Assembly (NCBI GenBank): GCA_001510575.1
Contig: LNGK01000012.1
Location: 889,996-953,995, forward strand
Source of the DNA: Knoxdaviesia capensis
Taxonomy: Eukaryota; Ascomycota; Sordariomycetes; Microascales; Gondwanamycetaceae
Length of the DNA stretch: 64,000 nt
Direction of reading: 5' to 3'
Shown here: in pieces, positions 1 through 11,190 of the stretch
Layout: each line of letters begins with the position of its first letter
How positions within the stretch are numbered: position 1 is the first letter of the stretch
Translations under genes and position numbers: made by a program
The notes under the pieces: generated by a model
Told to the model about the DNA's origin: nothing
What the model saw: the letters and a program-made list of their open reading frames with translations, nothing else
Databases searched by the model: none

Positions 1-2703
1 CCCCCCCCCAACCTTTCTCTTCGTCTGTCTCCCACTCCTCTCTCTCCACTCCACGTCTCGTATCTCGCTTTTACTGTCCCTGATTTTCTGGACCGGGTCG
101 TGGGGTGTCAAGTTAAAATTGCTCCCGACCGACTGTCATAACAGTTCCGCCCGTGGTCCACCCTCTTCCGCCCATCGGCTTGACCTAGCTACGACGTGTA
201 TGCGAGACACACACCTCTCTGTGTTGCTGTCATCTTCTCATCTTATTCCTTGACTCATCCATCTTTGTGTACTTCTTTTTCTCTCTTCTCATTTTCCTCT
301 GGGCTTCAGTATCACACCCAGACCACCCCGCCAGATCTATCATAAGTATTGCCTAACCCACTTACACGACTTCTCTCTTACATATGGTCTTTGGCACCTC
401 CGCTATTGGATCGTCACTCTGGCTTCTGGACTCGTACAACCTAGTCTGGACTCTTGACGCCTGATTATATACACAACGATTCCCGTCTTCAACTTTCACG
501 GATCTACGCCTGGTGTCCAGGCCGTTCCACCATCAACCACCGCCCGCCTCTCATACGCCCGCACACTACCCCTGGGCAACGGCCTCTATCTCTATCATCT
601 CTTTGTCAATCCTTATGTACCTAGTTTCTGGGCCTCAGTTCACTTTTTATATTCCCAAATCGGTGCAAATTCTGCTCAACTGTCTTCTTCTGCTAGCAGT
701 TGGTCGCCTTCCTCTGATCTTGCACGCGCCCGCAGGACCTCCCCACCACAATCCCCGAACTAGTACAGAAGAAACATCAGGATCCAACCTCTTTCGTCGG
801 CCCCCATCTGTGCATTTGCCCAACTCGGCCCAGACCCCTCACTGTCCCTGTCAAACTTTTCTTCTTTTTTCCGACTTCTCTCCATCGTCTTGGATGTCAC
901 GCCGGTGCCGAGTCTCATTCAATCACCCTCAAGTCTCCGTCCTTTCCTTGGGATATCTTGGATCAGCAGCCAAAACCCGAATGGAATTATAATCGTCAGA
1001 ATCCGAACCCTTCTTTTCTCTCACCGGCCTTGCTCCTTTCACAACACGGTGGCTGCTTAGTGTAGTTTTGTTGCAACCATCCCCCGAGTCTCATACCCAC
1101 GTTATTACTGCTCAAGGTCACTCCACCAGTCGCCTTGGCTAACTGTTGTATCACCAATCCCAACTTTCAGCCTGTTCAGTCCCATCCTCAACCGACTGGA
1201 CACTTTTAAGCCGGGAAATCACATTTGGCTTCCAGTTTCCGTTTCCACAGCCGACCAGTTACCCAACCCAACCGCAATCCTGTTCCGAGAATGCGGACCC
1301 GGAGAACTACTTTCCTGTCACCATAAATCTCGAGGCCGAGACCTAGAAGTCCAGATATTCCAATAACACTGGCTTCTATCCACCTGTCTCTATAAGTCGA
1401 ACCACCAAGGAGACCATACCCCTCCTCACTGATCTCAAAAATCCCGACCAGTTGTGGTGGGATCGATCATCTCAAGCGTGTTGCTAGAGTTGTGTGAACA
1501 ACACCCTTATATTCATCTCGCTCCCAAGTGTCTTTGGACACTGACAATTCCCACTGGCCTTGGACCCCTCGGTTCTGCTTTTCAATCCAGTTCGTGACCT
1601 GGTTTTCTCTTTTTATCCTCTCTAGGACACTCATCAACCTTTCGGAAGAAAGACACCCCATTCCCCCGATAGGGGATTCAATAACTCCGAGAAACACCAC
1701 TAGTCGTTCCACTACCACCCTACTATCCGCCGTTTGCTGTCCACCCATTCTCGCACTCTCCTTCATCTATCTATCCCCCCTATACACACTCTCGATACGA
1801 GGAGCCACGCCCACCACCGCGTGCAGAAAAGCAAGGCCTGAAAAAGAAGACACACCCCGAAAAAAAAAATATCACCTGAATAACGGCTGAGTTCCGTTGA
1901 GGCAAAGGCCTACCAGAGCTGATTATTCCTACCCACACCACTTCTTATCCTCTCCATCCCTCCATTTCCACCCCCCAAAGGGAAAAAAACCCTCCATAGC
2001 CACACTTTGTTGGTCTGTCGTGCATCTCCCGATCCGACACAATCTGGTCTGTTTTCTTGCTCGCTCTTTTTTCTCCTTCCCCCATATTCCGCTGAACTAT
2101 CCGCCCGTCCCCATTGAGAGTGGACTGCTTCTCTTGGGCGCCACTGGCACAAATAAGCGTCTGCCTTACGCCTCGCACCTGCCCGCCATAAACGACCCAT
2201 CTTTGATATCTTTTTTTGCCTCATCAGCGTTGACCCTTTTTTATATTTCGTGTTTCTCCTCATTGTTTTCTTTTCGTGTAAGGGGGCCATTTTTTTCTCG
2301 TTTTTTCTCCGTTTGCAATACTCTGTCGTGGTTTCACTTGTCCGGTTGTTCCTTCTTTTTCTCCGAACATGTCGCTGTATCGCCACCTATAGCCTCGTCC
2401 GATCCCGCGCCTCCCGCTCGGTCCGCTCCGACTCGACGACACCGGGGCATCCTTTCTCTGTTGGTGGTGAGCTGCCTTGAAAACACTCCAGGCAGACGGT
2501 CATCAACAGCTTGACCAACAGCAAGAGCATCTTCCGACGATAGTCTTCGGAACAACGTGCCACGAGGACAAACGCACTCTTCCCGAGCGTGTCGAAGACA
2601 TCCGCAAATCCATTTCAACTGCATCCCGGGCCACCACAGACAGGCCCGTAATTACTATTTCCCCTGCCTTTTCTTAATCCACGACAGCATAGCTTCCGCA
2701 GAC
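1..2703 (+). other. CT-rich upstream/leader region, no gene seen
   Basis: This stretch has no convincing coding region. It is strongly pyrimidine-biased on the + strand, with many TTTCTC/CCTCC runs. Its open frames (for example 513-992 and 1897-2514) are low-complexity Ser/Pro/Phe/Leu translations of that bias, without codon structure or a recognisable domain. The simplest reading is promoter plus a long 5' leader for the gene starting at 2704. Such leaders are common in front of fungal regulators. A leader intron ending at the TTCCGCAG just before 2704 is possible but unproven. Confidence 0.5.
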
Positions 2704-4425
2704 ATGTCGAAACGGCCGCGTTCAAGTAGCTCCGCCAGCGATGAAGGCCGTCCCCGGTCACTTCACGCTCGGCGAGCTTCTCCATCGCCAGATCAAGCGG
2801 CAGCCCGAATAGGACACGTCCGGGGAAACAGCAACAGCAGCAGCAGCAGTAGCAGAAGTAGTAGTGCCCATCACCCATACCCTCAGAATCCGTACCGGTA
2901 CCAGCCACCGGACCACCACTATTCACACCCAGAAGTGTCACCAGTTCACGATGCGGGACGCCCTCTTGACTACCGTGTCAACGTTGCACCGCCGGTTGAT
3001 CCACACTCACCATCGGACGAGTCAGTGAATGGTTCAGTACCGAACACCGACCGTACAGCCTCGCGGCCGGTAGGGCCCCCGAAGCTAGCGCCAGCTCCAC
3101 GAAAACGCCGCCAACGCCCGTCGCCAAAGTCTTCACCCCCGCTCCCAATCTTGCCGAGGGGGCAACCTCTTGTTCGGCTGCCGGTTGTGTATTTCCCACC
3201 AAAGACTCCACTGGCCCCCAAGGTTCGGCCTCCCCTCCGGCAACTGGCTCCGGCCCCAAGACGCGAGCCGCTGAATGCCTCCGCCTCTACAAACGAATCT
3301 GCCACATTCGTGATGCCGGGGGCGCCTTCAACGACACCCACAACTCCAGCAGCGAAACCGACGGCAAGCGGGGCCACCGCAACCTCCGCTAGAGCTACCG
3401 CCACTAAAACAACATCAAAGCCAGCAAGAAGATCTTCGGCATCTTCCCTATCGATTCCCTCTCCAATGGCGCTCCCGACACTCTCATCTGCCCGCTCTCG
3501 ACGCCCTACTGTAAAGCCGTACTTTACCGGCTCGTTGTCACTTCCCTGGGCTGGCCCTCTTCCCTTCCCACTCCCTCTCCGGGAAGTGTCCCCACCACCG
3601 CCGCCTCCACCACCGACACAAGCAGGCGTGACAGAACCAGAAACACCGAGCCGAGCGACTGCAGCCAGCACGATTGCTACCGCAGAGCCAAAAACCACCT
3701 CGAGCGGGGCGCCGCATCCCCCAATATCGACACTGACAGGAGCTTCAAGTGGCGGGTTTGCACCGCTGCTGTGGTCTCGCGGAGAACTCCCCATAGAAAC
3801 AGGGTCAGTATCGGTAGCTGCTGTTGGCGCAGACGATTCCTCGGTAACACTCGCCGGAACCCCCGTGGTCCGCAAGTCGTTCTCATCGTCACTGTCCTCT
3901 CGACACGGGTCAGCTTCAAGCGAAACAATGCGCGAGCGGCTCCGCGCGCTTCCAGCGATGATAGGATCCATGGACCGCGCGCAAATGTCCCGTGCGATCA
4001 TGTACATGGTCCTCCAACAGACCCAGCGCGAGACACAGCCAATCGGGCTGGATGTGGTGGAGGGGCGATTCGAGGACGAGGCATTATTGGCGGCTGTGCT
4101 TGACGTTCTGCCGAAAAAAGGAGCAGCTTCAGATGCTGGCTCTCCTGAAGCTGGTGAGGTGGAAAGCGTGAATGGTTTGGCGACACAAGCAGCAGCACAT
4201 ATTGGATCTGGCAACCGCGACCCCCGTCCACGGACATTTCTGGTTCTGGATCGTAGCCCAGAGATCGAGAAAGACACCACCCGTGCTGTGGTTGACAAGG
4301 TGTCGCACATGAACACGGAGTTTGGCGCTGTGGTGGGAAACGGCCGTGGTCCACCCCCAGCAAGTAGCCGGGACCCACGTGCTCTGCTCTCGGTGTCGAA
4401 CTTGTGTTCCCCGTCTGGTGAGTAG
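2704..4425 (+). CDS. Ser/Pro/Ala-rich largely disordered protein, function unknown
   Basis: This is a 573-residue single-exon frame starting at MSKRPRSSSSASDEG. An in-frame ATG at 2557 would add 49 residues translated from the CT-rich leader, so the later ATG was chosen. The N-terminus is basic and Ser-rich with a poly-Ser tract near residues 43-54, followed by Pro/Thr/Ala-rich sequence and a run of eight prolines. The only segment that looks folded is MRERLRALPAMIGSMDRAQM onward (roughly residues 410-475), a predicted helical stretch. There is no signal peptide or membrane segment. I do not recognise the family. The composition and basic head suggest a nuclear or regulatory protein, which is inference. 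A long antisense frame lies over it but has a mirror-image low-complexity composition. An unseen intron is possible because the middle section is so biased. Confidence 0.6.
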   Translation: MSKRPRSSSSASDEGRPRSLHARRASPSPDQAAARIGHVRGNSNSSSSSSRSSSAHHPYPQNPYRYQPPDHHYSHPEVSPVHDAGRPLDYRVNVAPPVDPHSPSDESVNGSVPNTDRTASRPVGPPKLAPAPRKRRQRPSPKSSPPLPILPRGQPLVRLPVVYFPPKTPLAPKVRPPLRQLAPAPRREPLNASASTNESATFVMPGAPSTTPTTPAAKPTASGATATSARATATKTTSKPARRSSASSLSIPSPMALPTLSSARSRRPTVKPYFTGSLSLPWAGPLPFPLPLREVSPPPPPPPPTQAGVTEPETPSRATAASTIATAEPKTTSSGAPHPPISTLTGASSGGFAPLLWSRGELPIETGSVSVAAVGADDSSVTLAGTPVVRKSFSSSLSSRHGSASSETMRERLRALPAMIGSMDRAQMSRAIMYMVLQQTQRETQPIGLDVVEGRFEDEALLAAVLDVLPKKGAASDAGSPEAGEVESVNGLATQAAAHIGSGNRDPRPRTFLVLDRSPEIEKDTTRAVVDKVSHMNTEFGAVVGNGRGPPPASSRDPRALLSVSNLCSPSGE

Positions 4426-7060
4426 ACAGACGGCAGACAGCCAGAAATGAACATTCTGGCGAAAGAGAAAGGAGGGGTGGTTTGCTCTTTTTGCTCTTTT
4501 TTATGTTATTCTTTGGATTTTTTGCGAGTTCGGCGTGTATTGGAGTGGTTCAGCATCAACTTGATACCTTACTTTTTTTTTGCTTCTTTCTTTTCGTTTC
4601 GTCGCCCATCGCGGCTAGTTTGACGTTGCAGCTATATATACTTTGGATTAATTGTACGATACCTATTCTTCCACTGCGCTTTTTTTCATTGACGTCGAGA
4701 CGGCGATTACCGAACCGGGCGGGAGGGTGTGGTTCGTGAGCGAGACATTTTGGGCCGGCCGGCATGGTGGGGCCGAGGTCCGGAGTTCGCCGCAGTACGT
4801 GCGACAAAAAGATTGAAGGAGGGAGGCAGGTTCCTCCCAACAGCAAAACAAGCTGCACCTGCAGAAAGGTTGATCTCACAAGACGAAAAAGCCTGAAGGG
4901 AAAACGTGAAAACGTGAATGTACTGTACCTACAAATAATCAGCGCAACGAGTGAAGATCCCAACGAAGCTGAAAAATGGTGAAGTGAGAGAGGGTTTATT
5001 TTTCTGTTCTCTGGGCGGCGCCACCAGAACTTTTTTTGTATTTCGGTGCACAGGAACAGAAAAAGGAAGCACCGAGGTGTAACGATCGCGCTTTTCCCGA
5101 TTGTCCCATTGCGGTTAGGGCGGGCTTGGCTTACCCCTGGAGTGATTAGTCATTTGAAGCGGATTGATCTTGCGGTCCGGCGGCCGGAGTTTACGAGGGA
5201 TCGGTGATTGAGCCGGACGGTGGTGGTGTTCCAGTTGAGGGAGATGAGATGAATGTGTCCTTTGCCGGTCATTCAGTGCGTGCATACGGGGCCGTATGGA
5301 AGGCTTGATGGAACAATCACGCGAAGCCGCATGTGGCGTTTTGCCCTCAATGTCTACGAGGCCGCCTTCACTCGTACTGGACACTGACGCAAGGAGCGGA
5401 CAGCTAACCCTAACGTCTTGCCTGTGTACGAACACCGACTGGCGAAAACCCCGTTCCTTGATTTGCAAATCAGAGCTGTTACTCCGAGCTGGTCTGTGCG
5501 GGCGAGCTAACAGGAAAGCAATACAGCAGTACAGTGCACTTATTTACCAATTCCAGCCAAGTGTCCAGGGGGGAAGCCAGGATTTTGCTTGGGAGTTGAG
5601 GGGACTCCAGATATGGAGCCCATGCACGCATTTCTCTACGGGATCGTCGACAACGCAGGCCAAACAGGGAAAACCAGCAACTAAGAGCGGGCGGGATCTG
5701 AAAGGAATTCTCAAGAATGACTAAGAAAGCAGGTGTGCCTTTTTGGTGTTGTTCTAGATGGGCGGGCTGGGTCATTCATCAACGTCTTGGTCAACACAGC
5801 ACATGGCCGACACGCGGGGGTGTTTTGTCTCCAGCTGAAGCAGGTGGCTAAAGTTGTCATTCTCTGTGGGAAAAGCCAGGCTGGACGAGTGTCTGGCGGC
5901 CACCGATCAAACACCATATCCAGTGCCACCGTATTTCCGTGGTGCAGACCAGGGCAGCCCAGGCTCTGCCAGTCAGTGTTTTGCTAATGCTTCTACCAGG
6001 TTTCAAATGAAGGCGGACAGGGGCGACAGTCTTTCGCAGGCGGGAATGTTTGACAGGAGCAGCACAGGCCAGGACTTCAGTAAAAGCAGAAGGAAGGAAA
6101 ACTCCCAAGATAAGAACAAGGCACCCTATATTTTGCATGCAGGAAATAAAATCGCAAGTGAAGGGGAAATAGAAGGGATGTCGGGGATCTGGAAGACCGG
6201 TAGAGGATGAAGAAAGAGGCAAACCGCAAAAAGCAAAACAATGTTCGCTTGTCCAAAGCAAAGCGACGCGCTTGGGTGCTCCCGGCCTCAAAAGCACGGT
6301 CTTGGGTGTTCTTGGGACGGATTGCGACGGCCGACTGGGCGGCGGGTTGGTTCAGGAGAAGCAGAGAAAAGGCGCGAGAGAGTGTGTGTGCGTGTGAGCG
6401 GTTGGACGGAACCAGTCAATGAATGGATGACAAGGGAAGTGGGGGGGTTTTATTTTTCTTCGTGTCTTGTCTTGGGTGAACGAACGAGGCTGTGCTTGTT
6501 TTCCGGTTGCTCTGCGTATGAGACACGAAGGGAGCGAAGGCTGTAACGAATTCATATGTTGTGCGCAGCTCTCTCTCTCGCGCGCTTGGTCCGGAAGGAA
6601 GAAAGGCGAGGGAAGAACGGGGGAGGCGGCCGCCTATTCGGTTGGCATCAGCTGGGCACATCATTTGCGGGAGTGTGTTAGATTTCGTTATTTTGCGTTA
6701 TGACTGGTGATCCCAGCGAACAGACATTTCAGCAAAATGATAGGAAGATCATGAGATTCCCGGGAAAACCTTTAGTTCCTTCCTACAGCGTCCTATTATC
6801 TGGTGATCCTGCTGGCGCGCGTGCGTGTCGTATTAACTTTTACCAACAGACGGAATCGGGTACCTGCCGCAACACTCTGCATAACTGGGAAAGATGCTTT
6901 ATGCCAGTTCCGGTATTCTGTCCACCGCCGTTGTTTTTCCCAAGCCGCCAGGGATTTTTAGTCGCTCTTTCTCTCCCACCAATGAAGTTTGCACACACTC
7001 CTGGTGGCTCCCGGCGTGAAATTTGTGGTATACCCATTAGCGCCTGACGTGGACTGTCCT

Positions 7061-7074
7061 GTACTGTACAGTAC
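7061..7074. repeat. Perfect 14-bp palindrome GTACTGTACAGTAC
   Basis: The sequence equals its own reverse complement over 14 bp. Related copies occur at 7522-7535 (GTACAGTACAGTAC), 16581-16590, 29353-29361 and 29952-29963, all between genes. It could be a dimer-binding operator or a fragment of a dispersed element. Neither is shown. Confidence 0.75.
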
Positions 7075-7521
7075 CTTTTCTGCCCTTTTGTGTCTCTTCT
7101 CTCTGCCCGTCCACCGCATGAAATTTTGTGCAAAGTCCGCTTCGGGGCGCACAGTGTGCCACAGTGTGTGCCTGGCCAGCGCAGCACGGGAATTTCGGCC
7201 AAGAAATTCCAGGCCTGCAAGCCAAGCCATGAAGTCATTTCAGCGTGTGCCTCTCTCTCGCTTTCTCGGCGGTCTTGGTGTTATCCTGCATTTGCTTGGT
7301 CTCGCGACACTCGCTGGTCTTGGTAGTACCCGCGTGCATCCGGTAACGGTCTTTGCAGCGTTTATCCACACAAGCGATTTTGCTTCGGTATGTCAGGAGA
7401 AGTTCTGCAAGGAGACAACAAAACAAAGAGCGTTCCCCGCACAGTATACGTAGTCGCCCACTGGTTTATCCACTAAATTTCAGGTACCCCGGGAGTCTAG
7501 TGCATGGCCCCTGAAGACCAC

Positions 7522-7535
7522 GTACAGTACAGTAC
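7522..7535. repeat. GTACAGTACAGTAC copy of the GTAC palindrome family
   Basis: Two overlapping GTACAGTAC units 450 bp from the perfect palindrome at 7061. It is intergenic and has no coding context. Confidence 0.6.
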
Positions 7536-8978
7536 TTAAACTCCATATCCCGTTGGTGACTGGTCTTGGGTAGAAAGAAGTTCGTTGTGAGAGATTATTC
7601 CCGTCCCCCAAGGGTTGGCTCACAATGCTCCCCCCAAAACCCGGCCCAAGGCAATCCCATTCCACACTCGGTCCAATCGCCGGGTGTGTAGACCCCGTGC
7701 TACAGCAGTTTTTCGTCGTGCTTCCTTCTTTTGCAACTTTTGCCTCCGGACTGTACAGCCCGAGTGGGTGTGTTGGTGTTGTTCGTATTCCGCTCGTAAG
7801 TCCTCTTGCTTTGTCGCTGTCGAAGGCTGATTAACCCCCAAATCGCTGACTGGCCGAATATCGTCTGCTGATCAATGCCGCTGATTCTTCCATATTGTAA
7901 AGACTGGAGAAGCCGCGCTATACGTTGTTTAACACGATTCGCAAGGTCGCTAATGCACCTGCAGACGATCCGACCTTGGATATCTTGGACGATGATGTAC
8001 AGTATATTTGCGCGATGCTTCTTTCTGTTCGGCTGGCCTGAGCAAAAGGTGGGAAGATGATCTTCAGGCCACTTCATCAGTAGGACCAGGTGCTACCGAT
8101 GGCATCTGCTCCATTCCTTCCATCATCTGCCACTGCCTTTCCGGGTTCCATATGCGACTTTCGTATCCGAACACCGCTGTAAGAAGGTCTATCCAGGCCC
8201 CATGGCGGAATACGTGGCTCTCTCTGGGGATAGATGTAGCTTTCCCATACAAATGCGGTCAACGAGTACTTCAGGGTCAGACCCAGGCCATGTACCCGTC
8301 CCCCTTCACCCCCTAGTCACTTCCAATTTTTTCTGGATTATACACGCTTTTGCCCTCGCCTCTCATCTTTCACTTCTTTCCATCTCTCCTCTCTCTCTCT
8401 CTCTTTTGTCTTCCGGCTGACTGTCATGTCTTAATCTTTTCCTTCTTCCCCCTTCAGTTTTTCTTCCTTTTCCCTTTCTTCCCTCACTCCATCTTTTCGT
8501 CATCTTAACTCCTCATCCTTTTTTAAATCCTCCCAGCCGCACAATAAGGCTACATTCCACTCGCTTTTGGTTTTTCTCTTTGAAATACTCTCTCGTTTCT
8601 GTCCACTCTCGCTTCTACCGCTCGTTTAAATACCTAAACCAATATCCTCCCTCCTCTGACCTCGCTATCTTCACACTTATCTCAACTCCTCCTATCTGGT
8701 ATATCGCCCTGGATCGAAACATCCCGCCGTGATTGAACTATTCTTTCCCCCGACTCCTCAAAACCGACCTGCGTCCGCGAGTTCCCACTGTCTGCAGTCG
8801 AATACGCTCGTTCGCTGTATCTTCGGTTTTCCTTCGTTCGTCTACGCCGCGCGTCGATCGTTCGTCTGTCTAGGCAAACCGACTACCAACCACCTGGTAG
8901 AATCTTTGAACACTCTTCCAGCGACACACTCAAACATTCTTCTCCTAATATCAATACAATAGTCTCTTGACTCTCACA

Positions 8979-9797
8979 ATGGGTACGCATTTCTCACATC
9001 TGCTTTCGCAGCTTGAATTGATTCACTGGCTGCCGTGCTTGGTCGCATCTCATTCGCTCGTGATACTAACATGCCGAGTTACCCGACTCTGAACAGCTGC
9101 CGCTCCCGTCACCACCCTGATTCCCTTTGCGGAACTCCCCGACTGTATCAAGCTTTGCGGTCCCCTCTTCGATGTCAACGGAGGCTGCGTGCCTCCTGCC
9201 GTCCCCGTCACCGACGAGGCTACCTACACCTCCTGCTTCTGCAGCGACTCGCGCCTGAAGGGCCTCGGCACCAACGATGGCACTGTCTGCAGCAACCCGT
9301 GCCCGAACAACCCGAACGCCCTGCCTAACCTGTACATGTGGTACCAGGGCTTCTGCGGCATTACTAGCTCCTCTACCGATTCCGGCGATGATGGCAACGA
9401 CACCGACGACACTGGATCGGCTACTACTACTACTACGACGGCCACTACCGCCTCGGCGTCTTCCACTGCTACGGATAACAGCAACGTTATCAACTTCAAC
9501 CTGCCGAGCACTGCAACTGGCGAGAACTGGATCCACTCAAACTGGCGCTGGATCGTCGCCATTGCTGTCTTCATCGTCGTTCTTGTGGCTGTGTGGATCG
9601 GTGCCTGCGTATGGCGCCGTCGCTACCTGCGCAAGAAGGACCGCCTGTATGAACTCGACAAGCGCTTCAGCAGCCGTTCGACCGCCCCGCTGACCGCCGA
9701 TAATGGCAATAGCATGTCGAATCTAGTGGCCGAGCCGAACCCGGCCTACGTCGAAAAGAACACAAACTCTCGATGGAATGTCGCCGATCGAACATGA
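8979..9797 (+). CDS. Single-pass membrane protein with CFEM-like eight-Cys ectodomain
   Basis: Model: join(8979..8982, 9097..9797), 234 aa. The first exon is only ATGG. The 114-bp intron starts GTACGC, carries a perfect TACTAAC branch site at 9064-9070 and ends CAG. Without splicing the ATG runs into a stop after about 37 codons, which supports the intron. The protein has eight cysteines at 18, 22, 32, 48, 50, 66, 70 and 88, spaced much like the CFEM pattern. A Ser/Thr/Asp-rich stalk (about 90-145) follows, then one membrane helix (about 154-174), an Arg/Lys stop-transfer cluster and a 60-residue tail. No cleavable signal peptide is visible, so an N-out reverse anchor is likely. CFEM proteins act at the fungal surface in adhesion, sensing or haem/iron capture. 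Which applies here is unknown, and the CFEM match is by spacing only. Confidence 0.85.
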
Positions 9798-11190
9798 GAT
9801 AGTCATCAGCAAGCGAATCACATGCGTCTATCGAAATTCACTGTGTTCCTGTTCCTGTCTCGGTTTCCTTTGTGATCATTTGTTTTTCCTGCTTCGTCTC
9901 GACATATATCCTTTCTTTCGGAATGCCTATACTACTACTTCCTTCGGTTCTTTTTTTTCCCGGCATGGTCGCCGCCTTGTCCCCATCGTTTAATGCATGA
10001 TATATGGGTTCTTGGGAGGTGTTCTTTCCATTTCACCTTGTTGTTTGATATCTGTCACTCTGCCAGTGGCCTTTCTTTTTATTTTTCGTCTTGCTGATGT
10101 TCTCCTTGCATTTTCATCCCCGTATTTTTTTCACACTTCTATGTCCATATGACTATTGTTGAGGAGGTTGAATTCTGTTGGATGTTCTTCCTCTTGCGCT
10201 CCTTTTTTTTTTTCCTTTTCTTGTTTTCTTGTATCTTGGAATGACTTGCATTTCTGCTCCTTTTCTTGCGTACATATCTGTCCTTCGTGGTTTGAAGCCC
10301 CTTGTTGCTTTTTTTTTCTCCCTCCGGGCTGTTGGATATCTGGTTTATCTTTTTTTGATTCATTCATACACTGTTCACAACCACTTTCTCGATCGAAAGT
10401 GTGCTCCACAAACGCGTTGCAAAATAAATCCGTCCGATCAGTGCCTTTCTGTTGTTGTCTTTTTCTCACCAGCGTTCCTCGTGTTTTTCTCGCGCCTGTG
10501 TTGCCCGATGTTCAGGCTTTGAAGCCGGCTCCCTTTTGTGTTTTTTGGACAAGTCGCCCCAGCTTATCTATTGGCTCTAGACGTGTTAGACATCAGCTGC
10601 ACTAAAATAGACCTGCTTCACACCTACCTTTTTTTTTGGTTGGGTGGGGNGGAGATCTGCTGGATCTGTGTTGTGTGATGTTGAGAAGTCTCGTAGGTTG
10701 CTGTATTGGGATTAATGAACTAGGCAACGGGTGACGTAAAATAGACGGAGTGTGAAGTGGGATCAACGGGGTCCAACGCGCTCCCGAACCCCCCGCCCGT
10801 ATATGCGGGGCTTCCGAACGTTTTTGTGCAAGTAGATGCATTTTGGCATTAGAAAAAAAAAAGTCCAGGAGCGTTGCGGTAATCATGACGGGAAAACTGG
10901 GCGGAGCAGGTGCATGTTCACGTTACGTTTGCTCACTTCGAGTTAGATGAGAGAAGGTCGGCATTTGGAATCACGGAGGTCGCGGGGAAGACACATCTTT
11001 TACTATATCCAAGAAATCAAAAAACCCAAAACGACACAAAAAAAAAAAGAACGGGTGAAACAGAACAAAGAAACCAACATAAAGCAGCGGCGCAACGTCA
11101 CCCAAAAGGGCACACGCCACCGCCTCCCCCGCCCCCCCTCTCTCCCACCTGCTTCCGAGACCCTGTATTTTCTTTCTCCCTCCCCTCAAA
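9798..11190. other. Intergenic; 3' regions of convergent genes
   Basis: The first part is T-rich 3' sequence behind the membrane-protein gene. The right part is the 3' side of the debranching-enzyme gene on the opposite strand. One N occurs at 10650 in a T-run/G-run context. No gene, tRNA or repeat was recognised. Confidence 0.5.

Larger units (their letters stand above)
4426..8978. other. 4.5-kb gene-poor intergenic region
   Basis: No gene is supported here. It holds the presumed 3' region of the upstream gene. It also holds several copies of a GTACTGTACAGTAC-type palindrome between 5.5 and 8.0 kb (for example CTGTACAG at 7751-7758 and TGTACAGTA at 7996-8004). From about 8320 there is a CT-rich tract that reads as promoter and leader of the gene starting at 8979. 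Open frames up to 154 codons occur on both strands, but they overlap each other and show no family features. Confidence 0.5.

Noticed and set aside
2970..4454. 494-codon minus-strand frame as a gene
   Set aside because: It lies antisense to a better frame with a good start. Its composition is the complement of Ser/Pro/Thr codons and it contains no domain.
5857..7453. Several 100-154-codon frames on both strands
   Set aside because: They overlap one another, have no codon bias or recognisable family, and lie in repeat-bearing intergenic DNA.
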